From Conexibacter sp. DBS9H8 (GTDB lineage Bacteria > Actinomycetota > Thermoleophilia > Solirubrobacterales > Solirubrobacteraceae), in NCBI RefSeq assembly GCF_023330685.1, contig NZ_CP097128.1, positions 806,001-870,000 on the forward strand: 64,000 nt of DNA. The letters are read 5' to 3'. The position numbers were made by a program, and so were the translations under genes. The notes under the pieces are model-generated. The model was not told where the DNA came from. It worked only from the letters and a program-made list of their open reading frames with translations, and did not search any database. Below, in pieces: positions 44,203 through 51,098 of the stretch (its first letter is position 1; each line of letters opens with the position of its first letter).

Positions 44203-44301
44203 GGGGGCCGGCGGGGGTGGGTGCCCGGCGGGGGTGGGTGCCCGGCGGGTGCTCGCGGGTCACGGCGGCTGCGGGTGGAGTTGCCCGCCTGAGGGGCCGG
44301 C
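44187..44301. repeat. Tandem 17-bp repeats and duplicated kinase gene end
   Basis: CCGGCGGGGGTGGGTGC occurs at 44208-44224 and 44225-44241, with a partial third copy. The end of the kinase gene, GAGCTGCCTGCCTGAGG (44188 on), reappears as GAGTTGCCCGCCTGAGG (from 44278), suggesting slippage or recombination duplicated the 3' end. The gap 44203-44481 holds nothing else I can identify. Confidence 0.6.
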
Positions 44302-44469
44302 CGGGCAGAACCCCACGACCCAGATCAGGCATTTTCGGTCGCGGCGGGACGGCCGGGCGTGATTGGGGTCGCTGAGCGCACCCAATCGTGCATCGCCGGG
44401 GCGTGCGGCCGGAAATGGCTGCCCTCGGGTCGTTGCGCGCGGCGGTGGACGGCGACCGGTCAGCCCGTC

Positions 44470-44475
44470 TACGCT
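44470..44475 (+). promoter_or_regulatory. -10 box of the small membrane protein gene
   Basis: TACGCT ends 6 bases before ATG 44482, the leaderless pattern. Confidence 0.4.
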
Positions 44476-44481
44476 CGATCC

Positions 44482-44775
44482 ATGGCGCGGCACAAACTCC
44501 AGGTCGCCTTCTGGCGCCGTTGGCTGCCGGCGGCGCTGTGCCTGCTCGGAGTGATCTTGCTGATCGCCGATGACTTCAACCTGTTCGGGGTCGACGCGTT
44601 CGCCGCGTTCTGTGGGGCGGGCCTGTCGGTGGCGCTCACGAACGTCCTCTGGCGGATCGGGATCTCGGGCAACCATGACCGGGACGATGAGGAGGACGCG
44701 CGGCGCTACCTCGCCGAGTACGGCCACTGGCCCGAGGACCGCGACGGTCCGCCCCAGGGTCGTGGCCCCGCCTGA
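44482..44775 (+). CDS. Small two-helix membrane protein
   Basis: 97 residues. A short basic start (ARHKLQVAFWRRW), two hydrophobic segments (LPAALCLLGVILLIAD and AFAAFCGAGLSVALTNVLW) joined by a short acidic loop, and an acidic cytoplasmic tail (HDRDDEEDARRYLAEYGHWPED). It resembles small actinobacterial membrane proteins of unknown function. It lies before the iron-regulated gene but the boxes there are downstream of it. Confidence 0.65.
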   Translation: MARHKLQVAFWRRWLPAALCLLGVILLIADDFNLFGVDAFAAFCGAGLSVALTNVLWRIGISGNHDRDDEEDARRYLAEYGHWPEDRDGPPQGRGPA

Positions 44776-44806
44776 GTGACCCGGCTGTGAAGGGGGCGTG
44801 AAAGTG

Positions 44807-44821
44807 AGGTCACCCTTACCT
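44807..44821. promoter_or_regulatory. IdeR/DtxR box 1
   Basis: AGGTCACCCTTACCT; read on the other strand AGGTAAGGGTGACCT matches the core AGGTTAGGCTAACCT of the IdeR/DtxR consensus at 12 of 15 positions. It lies about 100 bases upstream of the MbfA-like gene. Confidence 0.6.
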
Positions 44822-44840
44822 CTCCCGACCGCCCCGAGGG

Positions 44841-44855
44841 TTAGGTGAGCCTAAC
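44841..44855. promoter_or_regulatory. IdeR/DtxR box 2
   Basis: TTAGGTGAGCCTAAC is a near-perfect palindrome agreeing with the consensus TTAGGTTAGGCTAAC at all but two central positions. With box 1 it suggests iron-dependent control of the MbfA-like gene. Confidence 0.75.
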
Positions 44856-44868
44856 TCCCAAGGTCGCG

Positions 44869-44893
44869 AAAACCCTTATGGCGTAAGGGTTTT
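44869..44893. promoter_or_regulatory. Palindrome overlapping the MbfA-like promoter
   Basis: AAAACCCTTA and TAAGGGTTTT are perfect 10-bp inverted repeats around TGGCG. The right arm sits where the -35 would be for TAGCAT at 44911, so it is better explained as an operator than as a terminator, although T residues follow the right arm. Confidence 0.5.
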
Positions 44894-44910
44894 TACGGTG
44901 TCGGACCGGC

Positions 44911-44916
44911 TAGCAT
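44911..44916 (+). promoter_or_regulatory. -10 box of the MbfA-like gene
   Basis: TAGCAT ends 7 bases before GTG 44924, predicting a leaderless mRNA. Confidence 0.45.
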
Positions 44917-44923
44917 CAGGGGG

Positions 44924-46120
44924 GTGACCAACGTCTCCTCACCCACCCCCACCGCCGATGCGAAGGACCGTCTGCTGAAGGCCTGGCGCGGGGAGATCCT
45001 CGCCGGCAAGAGCTATGAGCTGATCGCCGGGCGCCTCGCCCCGCGGGAGGCCGACATCCTCCGGCAGATGGCGGCCGCCGAGGCGAGCCACCGGGGCCGG
45101 ATCGAGGCGCGGATGGCTGAGTTGGGGATCCCGATCCCGGACCCGGCGACCGTCCGGCTGTCGGCGTGGGCGCGGCTCCAGAGCCGCGTCGCCCCGGTGG
45201 ACCGCCTCCTCGCCGCCCGTGAGGCGGCTGAGGATGATGAGGTCGACGACCTCTACAAGCGGGCGACCGGGGACGGGCAGACCGACGCACTGCTGCGCGA
45301 GCTCCGCAAGGAGGAGCGCAGCCACTCCCGGGCGGTCAACGAGATTCGCAGCAGCGGCCGTTCCGAGGACGCCGCCGACCCGAACGCGCAGCTCAGCCCG
45401 GTCCAGCGTGCGGCGAAGGAACGGCTCGACAAGATCACCAACCGGGAGAAGTGGCACTCCTCCGGGGGCGGCTGGGTCTCCGGGGTGATCTACGGCGCCA
45501 ACGACGGCCTCGCCTCCGTGTTCGGGCTTGTCGCCGGTGTCTCGGGCGCGACCGGCGGCTCATCGATCGTCCTCACCGCCGGGGTGGCGGGCGCGGCGGC
45601 GGCGGCGCTCAGCATGGCGACCGGCGCCTGGCTCGCCTCCCGTTCGGAGCAGGAGATCGCCCACGCGAACGTGGAGCATGAGCGGCGGGAGATCGCCGAG
45701 CATCCTGAGGAGGAGCGGGAGGAACTGTCGCTGTTCTTCCAGCTCAAGGGGGTCGAGCCGGATCTGGCCGATCAGATGGCCGCCCAGATCGCCGAGAACC
45801 CGGACGCGATGCTCCAGGCGCTCTCCCAGGAGGAGTTCGGCGGGATGGGGGAGGTGGACGATGCCGCCGGCGCCGCCGTCGCCGCCGGCCTGTCGACCGG
45901 TATCGGGGCGATGCTGCCCGTGCTGCCGTTCCTCTTCATGACCGGAACGGTCGCGATCATCATCGCCGCGATCGTCTCCCTGCTCGGTCACTTCGCCGTC
46001 GGCGCCGCCAAATCGCTGGTGACGCTGCGCAGCTGGTGGTCGGCCGGCCTCGAGATGACCCTCGCCGGCGTCATCGTCGGGGGGGCGACGTTCCTGATCG
46101 GATTGGCGCTGCCGAGCTGA
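44924..46120 (+). CDS. MbfA-like iron exporter: ferritin-like domain fused to VIT1/CCC1 domain
   Basis: 398 residues. The first 145 form a ferritin/erythrin-like four-helix domain with E24, E53-x2-H56 and E131-x2-H134 as diiron ligands. The remainder is the VIT1/CCC1 membrane domain (GVIYGANDGLASVFGLVAGV, MATGAWLASRSEQEI, VPFLFMTG-like VLPFLFMTGTVAIIIAA), with a cytoplasmic acidic metal-binding stretch (HERREIAEHPEEEREEL). Membrane-bound ferritin A of rhizobia has this architecture and exports iron to relieve iron and peroxide stress. Two IdeR boxes and a palindrome precede it. Induction by iron excess is expected but inferred. Confidence 0.88.
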   Translation: MTNVSSPTPTADAKDRLLKAWRGEILAGKSYELIAGRLAPREADILRQMAAAEASHRGRIEARMAELGIPIPDPATVRLSAWARLQSRVAPVDRLLAAREAAEDDEVDDLYKRATGDGQTDALLRELRKEERSHSRAVNEIRSSGRSEDAADPNAQLSPVQRAAKERLDKITNREKWHSSGGGWVSGVIYGANDGLASVFGLVAGVSGATGGSSIVLTAGVAGAAAAALSMATGAWLASRSEQEIAHANVEHERREIAEHPEEEREELSLFFQLKGVEPDLADQMAAQIAENPDAMLQALSQEEFGGMGEVDDAAGAAVAAGLSTGIGAMLPVLPFLFMTGTVAIIIAAIVSLLGHFAVGAAKSLVTLRSWWSAGLEMTLAGVIVGGATFLIGLALPS

Positions 46121-46152
46121 GCCGTCGTGCGCGGGGGCGCGGCAGCCCTCAC

Positions 46153-46893
46153 CTACTCGCCGAGGGCGGCCCGCAGGGCGGCGACCTCCTCCTCGAGCCG
46201 GCTCACCCGGGCGTGGAGGGCGGCGAGGTCCCCGGCGGTTGCGGGCACGTCCGCAGGCGAGCCGAGCGGGCCGAGCGGGCCGGGCGGGGCGGCTGCATGC
46301 GCGGGCGGGGCGGCTGCAACGGGCGGCGCCGCCTGGCCGTCGCCGAGCGGGACCACCGGCGCCGCGGCGGGTGATGTGACGTCGTTGACGGTCGCGTCCG
46401 CGGTCCCGCCGAGGCGGTGAGCCCAGCGGTCCTCCTTCTGGCCGGGTCGACGCTCGAGCCGTTGGGCGTACCCGCGGCCGGCGAGCTCGTTGAGGGCCGC
46501 GTCGACGGCCTCCAGCGACGTGAAGGCGACCATTCGCTCGGTGCGGGCCTTCAGCTCGCCGGGGGTCTGGGGCCCGCGCAGCAGCAGTACGCAGAGAGCG
46601 GCCAGCTCGCCGCCGCGAATCCCGAGCGCCTCCTCAGCGAGGTGACGGTACTTGGTCGCCCGACTGCTGTGGCCGCTTGCGAGGCGGGCGAGGCCGTAGC
46701 GGGACAGGCGCTGGGCGGCCGCATTGACCGTCGCCTCGTCATAGGCGGTGACCGGGTCCCGGTTCGTCGCCTGGTTGGCGGCCAGCCGCAGGGCGTTGAG
46801 GCTGAGCGGATACTGCTCCGGGGTCGTGAAGCGCTTCTCGATCAGGCAGCCGAGCACCCGCTGCTCGGCCGGGGTGAGGACGCTGAAGTGCAC
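46153..46893 (-). CDS. YceH-family protein (DUF480)
   Basis: 246 residues. The N-terminal 165 match YceH: LTPAEQRVLGCLIEKRFTTPEQYPLSLNALRLAANQATNRDPV and RGPQTPGELKARTERM, two tandem winged-helix domains. A Pro/Ala-rich linker leads to a C-terminal coiled coil (LHARVSRLEEEVAALRAAL). Function is unknown in bacteria; DNA or protein binding is suggested by the fold. The GTG at 46893 has TACCCT 7 bases upstream (minus strand, 46901-46906). Confidence 0.88.
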   Translation of the reverse strand: MHFSVLTPAEQRVLGCLIEKRFTTPEQYPLSLNALRLAANQATNRDPVTAYDEATVNAAAQRLSRYGLARLASGHSSRATKYRHLAEEALGIRGGELAALCVLLLRGPQTPGELKARTERMVAFTSLEAVDAALNELAGRGYAQRLERRPGQKEDRWAHRLGGTADATVNDVTSPAAAPVVPLGDGQAAPPVAAAPPAHAAAPPGPLGPLGSPADVPATAGDLAALHARVSRLEEEVAALRAALGE

Positions 46894-46987
46894 GGTGGGG
46901 AGGGTAACCGCCGCCGGCCGGCGGGGCCGGGCACGACCAGATCGCCGGCCGCGGGCGGGCGCTTTCGCCGGAGGGATCGGCGGCAGA

Positions 46988-46993
46988 TAACGT
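46988..46993 (+). promoter_or_regulatory. -10 box of the lipoprotein gene
   Basis: TAACGT ends 7 bases before ATG 47001, a leaderless arrangement, divergent from the YceH gene whose own box is at 46901-46906. Confidence 0.45.
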
Positions 46994-47000
46994 ACCGACG

Positions 47001-48011
47001 ATGTTGACCCGGGTTCGCTGTGGTGTGGCCTGCGGTTGCGTCGGGGCCGTGCTGGCGCTCGCCGGCTGTGGCGGGTCCGCGCGGCCCCACGCGGCCGGGG
47101 GTCTCACCCCGCCCCAAACCGCTTCCGGCGCATCCTCGACGACCACTGGCGGCGCGACCGGCGCAACGGGGGTGCGCGGCACGGGGACCGGGGCGACCGC
47201 GGCGACCGGGGCGACCGGGGCGACCGGCGCAACTGGGAGCGGGACATCCGGGCCAGGCCCGAGCGCGGCACCCGGCACGACCGGGGCGGGTGCCACCGGC
47301 CCGACCGGCGGGACCGCGGCGCCGGTGCCAGCCGCCACCGTCGCCGCCTACGCCGCGCAGCCCGCGGAGAGCATCCTCGGTGAGGCTGTCGCCGCGATCG
47401 GCGCCGCTGAGGGCTACCGCGCCGTCGGCATCCTCACCCAGCAGGGCCGCTCGCTCCGTGCGAGCCTCGCCGTCCACGCCCCGGCGGCGGTCGCCGCAAC
47501 CCTCATCCGGGGTGAGATGCGGCAGCGACTCGTCATCCTCGGCACGAGCGTGTACATCCGCGCGAACCTCGCCTTCTGGCAGGCCCAGGCGAGAGAGGTT
47601 CCGAGGAGGGTCATCTCCCAGCTCGCGAACCGCTGGTTCAAAACCCCCGACCTGGACCGCTCACGACTCGCCGGCGCGCTGCGACACCTCTCCCCCCGGG
47701 TGCTCGCGCGCTGCCTCGCCCGGGCCTTCCGCAAGCCGAGGGTGATCGGGGCAACCCGGGTCGACGGGGCGGCAGCGGTCATCCTCCACAGCCGCGGCGG
47801 CGGTCCGGGCACGAGCCCGGGTGACCTCGACGTCGCCGTCGCCGCCCCCCACTACCCGCTTCGCTTCGCTCAGACCGGTCCGCCGCGGGCTGGGACCGCA
47901 TCACCGTGCGGGGCGAGCCCCACGGCCGGGGACGGGCACGCGGAGCTCACGTTCTCCGGCTGGAATGACGTGCGCATCTCCGCGCCCCCCGGGGCGACCG
48001 ACCTCCCGTGA
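47001..48011 (+). CDS. Lipoprotein with collagen-like Gly-Ala-Thr repeats
   Basis: 336 residues. Signal peptide with lipobox LALAGC (Cys near 23). Residues 45-110 are low complexity, mostly GAT/GxT triplets (TGATGATGATG), collagen-like in spacing. The folded part (residues 115-336) has helix-strand alternation, LRGEMRQRLVILGTSVYIRANLAFW and HAELTFSGWNDVRISAPP, resembling the LppX/LprG type of mycobacterial lipid-binding lipoproteins in its general plan; that likeness is weak. Its last 142 bases overlap the convergent YdjM-like gene. Confidence 0.72.
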   Translation: MLTRVRCGVACGCVGAVLALAGCGGSARPHAAGGLTPPQTASGASSTTTGGATGATGVRGTGTGATAATGATGATGATGSGTSGPGPSAAPGTTGAGATGPTGGTAAPVPAATVAAYAAQPAESILGEAVAAIGAAEGYRAVGILTQQGRSLRASLAVHAPAAVAATLIRGEMRQRLVILGTSVYIRANLAFWQAQAREVPRRVISQLANRWFKTPDLDRSRLAGALRHLSPRVLARCLARAFRKPRVIGATRVDGAAAVILHSRGGGPGTSPGDLDVAVAAPHYPLRFAQTGPPRAGTASPCGASPTAGDGHAELTFSGWNDVRISAPPGATDLP

Positions 48012-48604
48012 ACCCGGCCGCTCGCCCGGCGCTCCACAAGGACGAGATTGACGAGGGTGACGGCCCCCATCAGCGCGAGGTAGACGGCGTGGGGGTAGGC
48101 GTAGCCGCGGTCACTCAGGGGCCAGAACAGGGCGATCCCGGTGCCGCTGCCCTCGGCCATGTCCCGCAGGAAATGCAACGCCACCCCGACGCTGATCCCC
48201 AGCCAGATCCGGCCGTGGCGCACCGACGCGGCGGCGAAGGTGAGACAGATCAGGAGGGTCAACAGCGAGTGGGGGTAGGGCCGCGGGGTCCCCACGGTGA
48301 GAAAGTAGGCCTGAAAGAGATACTGGGGGATGTGGTCGGCGTCCATCAGCACCGACGCGATCAGCGCGGGCAGGAGGATCGGGCGCCGCCAACGGGTCGG
48401 CAGCAGGTTGAGGCACAGCAGCGCGGTGCTGACGTGCGCGAGCTCATCAAAGACCCCGCCGAGCAGCGTGGCGCCGAGCCGGTCATAGATCGCGTCGGCG
48501 CCGAACAGGACCGCGGCGGCGACGATGACCTGGATGAGCGAGATCCGGACGATCGCGCGCTCCCAGACTTGGGCGAGGCGCCCTCGAGCCGACAGGAAGG
48601 TCAC
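47870..48604 (-). CDS. YdjM-like membrane-bound metal-dependent hydrolase
   Basis: 244 residues with about five membrane segments and metal-ligand motifs FDELAHVSTALLCLN, SVLMDADHIPQYLF, YPHSLLTLL and ALHFLRDMAEGSGTGIALFWPLSD, the pattern of YdjM/DUF457 membrane proteins annotated as metal-dependent hydrolases. The 45-residue tail (GGAEMRTSFQPENV onward) is encoded opposite the lipoprotein gene and may have arisen by read-through. GTG start with CATACT six bases upstream. Confidence 0.78.
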   Translation of the reverse strand: MTFLSARGRLAQVWERAIVRISLIQVIVAAAVLFGADAIYDRLGATLLGGVFDELAHVSTALLCLNLLPTRWRRPILLPALIASVLMDADHIPQYLFQAYFLTVGTPRPYPHSLLTLLICLTFAAASVRHGRIWLGISVGVALHFLRDMAEGSGTGIALFWPLSDRGYAYPHAVYLALMGAVTLVNLVLVERRASGRVHGRSVAPGGAEMRTSFQPENVSSACPSPAVGLAPHGDAVPARGGPV

Positions 48605-48645
48605 AGCGACAGTATGGACCGTCGCGCTGCCCGGCTCGGGCGGGA

Positions 48646-50985
48646 TCAGGCGTCGAGGTCGAGCAGCTCGCAGCTCACCTCTCGCCGCGGGTCAGAGCCC
48701 GACCAGCCGTCAGCCTCTGACCAGCCGATCCGGGTGCCGTCGGCGAGGCGGACGTGGGCCCGGCCGTGGGGGGGCCGCCCCCACAGGGCGGCCGTCAACG
48801 GGCGCTCGGATTCGGGGACGTCACCGAGCCCGGCCCGGACGTGGTCAGCCGGGTAGGTGACGATGATCGCCCCGCGCCGCACCCAGACGGGAATCCGCGA
48901 CAGCGGCGCCGGCGCCGTGATCTCCGCGCCGCCGGTCACCGCCCGCCGCGACCAGGTCTCGACCCAGTCACCGCGGGGCAGCAGTACCTCGCGCTCGCGC
49001 AGGCCCGCCTCGAGCACGGGGGCGACCCACAGCGACGGCCCGTAGCCGTAGGCGTCGGTGAGGTTCGCCCCGCGCTCGTCGGTGGGGTCCAGCAGGGTGA
49101 GTGGGCGGATGATCGGCAGGCCACAGCGGGCCGCGGTCGCCGCGGCCGCCCGCACGTAGGGGATCAGCTGTTCGTGGAGGAGGACGAGGCCGCGGTAGGT
49201 GTCGACCATCCGCTCCCCGTAGTGCCAGGGCTCATGGGCCATCTTCGAGTGGGCCTGCATCAACGGGGTGAACGCCCCGAACTGCAGCCAGCGGATGAGC
49301 AGCTCGGGCGGGCAGCGCTCGGTGAGCCGGTGGCCGAGGTAGCCGCCGATGTCATGGGAGACGTTGGAGAGGCCCGACAGCGCCGCGTTCAGCGTCGCGA
49401 CGACGAGGACGCGCAGGGACCAGAAGTCAGAGGCCTGATCGGCGCCCCAGGTGAGCCCGGTCGCCTGCTGGCCGATCCACGCCGAACGGCCGAACAGGAC
49501 CCCCGACCCCGGATGGACCTCATCGAGTGCGCGCTGCAGGGAGCGGCGGTGTGAGGACCCGTTCTCCCACGCCGCCTCGGCCCCGCTGCGGCCATCCTGG
49601 AAGCGCACGTCATCAGGGACGTAGTAGCCGTCCCCGTCATCCATCTTGATCCCCTCGACGCCGAGCTGAAGGACGGACTTGACCTGCTCCCGCCACCACG
49701 CCTCCGCGGTCGGGGAGGTGAAGTCGACGAGCGAGCCGCTGCCCATCCACCAGCGGCCGACCCACGGGCCGCCGTCCGGGGCTTGGACAAAGTGGCCCGC
49801 CGCGGCCCCCTCGGCGTAGTTGGGTGCGGGGGCGGTGTGCAGGCGCTCGGACTCGGGCTGGGGTGGGATCTGCCCGTCGGAGGAGTCGAGGTTGACCCAC
49901 GGGGTGCACCACAGCACCGTCCGCACCCCGGCCGCGCGCATCCGCGCGACCATTGCGGCGGCGTCGGGGAACTGGTGGGGGTTGAACTGCCAGCTGTTGT
50001 ACTGGGTCGCCCATGGCGAGTCGATCACGATCGCGTCGAGGGGGATCTGCGCGCCGGTGAAGCCGAGAAAGTCGTCCATCACCGCGTCGGTGTCCTCGTG
50101 CACGTCACGGCTCTTCCAGAACCCGTAGGCCCACTCGGGCAGCAGGGCGGGGAAGCCGGTGGACCGACAGAGCGCCCGCAGCCGTGCCGCCGGGGTCGGG
50201 TCGGCGAAGATCGTCAAGGTCAGCGGGCCGGCCTGGGCGCGGGTGGACACGCTCGTACGCTCGCCGGAGAGGTCGAAGATCGTCCCGTTGGCGGACGTGT
50301 CGGCGAGCACGCCATAACCGCGGCTCGACTCCAGCCACGGGACCGGGGCACAGTCACCCTGGGGGATGCCGCCGGCGGCGAGCATCTCCGCCGGACAGTC
50401 CGGTCCGGTGTAGCGCCGGTCGGCGCCGAGCTGGATGCGCCGGCCGCGGTGGTCGAGGTCGGGGTGGTGGCGAAAGCCCAGTCCCGTGAAGTGCTCGACG
50501 GTACGGCGGTCCCAGTCGAGGGTGAGGCGCAGCGGTTCGGGCGGCGGGTCCGAGGCACCGGGCGCGTCTCCCGGGCCGGGCCTCGGCGTCGGTTCACTGA
50601 GACGGAGGGTCAGGGTGAGACTGAGATCGCTCGGGAGGGTCAGCTCGAGCCGGCCGACACGGTTCGCGCTGAAGCGAAGGGTGAGGATGAGGGCGTCGAG
50701 GTCGCTCGCGACGCGGTCTGCCCGCAGCGCCCGTTCCTGCGGGGCGAGGTTCTCGGCGGCGATCACTCCTTCGGTGAGGTGGATGAAGGTGTCATGCACG
50801 GTGCCGTCGGCGATCCAGGCGCCGAGGTTGCGCAGCAGCCGACGCCCGTCCCGGCGGACGGTGAGGCTGAAGGGGCGCAGGCTCACCTCGACGCTGAGGC
50901 GCCCGCGGGTGAGCGTGAGGCCGTCCGCCCCGTGGTCGGTGAGGGTGACGTCCGCGGACGGTCGGCGGGTGGGGGGCGGGGACAT
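48646..50985 (-). CDS. Glycoside hydrolase family 31 (alpha-glucosidase/alpha-xylosidase type)
   Basis: About 779 residues, cytoplasmic. A beta-sandwich N-terminal domain precedes the barrel: PLDAIVIDSPWATQYNSWQFNPHQFPD region, the nucleophile in GIKMDDGDG (near residue 449), WADQASDFW and the SHDIGGYLG segment that holds the general acid. MDDGDG differs from the usual DxxE of GH31, which suggests an unusual specificity. ATG at 50985 has AACGAT 7 bases upstream; an earlier ATG is at 51021. It is divergent from the PHP-GT4 gene and shares its PHO-box-like region. Confidence 0.87.
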   Translation of the reverse strand: MSPPPTRRPSADVTLTDHGADGLTLTRGRLSVEVSLRPFSLTVRRDGRRLLRNLGAWIADGTVHDTFIHLTEGVIAAENLAPQERALRADRVASDLDALILTLRFSANRVGRLELTLPSDLSLTLTLRLSEPTPRPGPGDAPGASDPPPEPLRLTLDWDRRTVEHFTGLGFRHHPDLDHRGRRIQLGADRRYTGPDCPAEMLAAGGIPQGDCAPVPWLESSRGYGVLADTSANGTIFDLSGERTSVSTRAQAGPLTLTIFADPTPAARLRALCRSTGFPALLPEWAYGFWKSRDVHEDTDAVMDDFLGFTGAQIPLDAIVIDSPWATQYNSWQFNPHQFPDAAAMVARMRAAGVRTVLWCTPWVNLDSSDGQIPPQPESERLHTAPAPNYAEGAAAGHFVQAPDGGPWVGRWWMGSGSLVDFTSPTAEAWWREQVKSVLQLGVEGIKMDDGDGYYVPDDVRFQDGRSGAEAAWENGSSHRRSLQRALDEVHPGSGVLFGRSAWIGQQATGLTWGADQASDFWSLRVLVVATLNAALSGLSNVSHDIGGYLGHRLTERCPPELLIRWLQFGAFTPLMQAHSKMAHEPWHYGERMVDTYRGLVLLHEQLIPYVRAAAATAARCGLPIIRPLTLLDPTDERGANLTDAYGYGPSLWVAPVLEAGLREREVLLPRGDWVETWSRRAVTGGAEITAPAPLSRIPVWVRRGAIIVTYPADHVRAGLGDVPESERPLTAALWGRPPHGRAHVRLADGTRIGWSEADGWSGSDPRREVSCELLDLDA

Positions 50986-51026
50986 GGAGGGGATCGTTCT
51001 GCACCTGAGGCGGAGATCCATGCGCG

Positions 51027-51068
51027 CTTCACGACAACTTCACAGGTCCGCTGCGGCTTCTTCACGAC
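51027..51068. promoter_or_regulatory. Phased TTCAC direct repeats (PHO-box-like)
   Basis: TTCAC starts at 51028, 51039 and 51061, i.e. offsets 0, 11 and 33; CTTCACGAC is repeated exactly at 51027 and 51060. Streptomyces PhoP sites consist of 11-base direct repeats with a GTTCACC core. The array lies between divergent GH31 and PHP-GT4 genes, over the likely -35 of the latter. Confidence 0.5.
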
Positions 51069-51098
51069 CCGACGGGACGGTCCCTCGATCCTGGGACC

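Noticed and set aside
44869..44900. Intrinsic terminator (hairpin plus T-run)
   Set aside because: It overlaps the expected -35 of the MbfA-like gene and lies between its IdeR boxes and -10, so an operator is the better reading.
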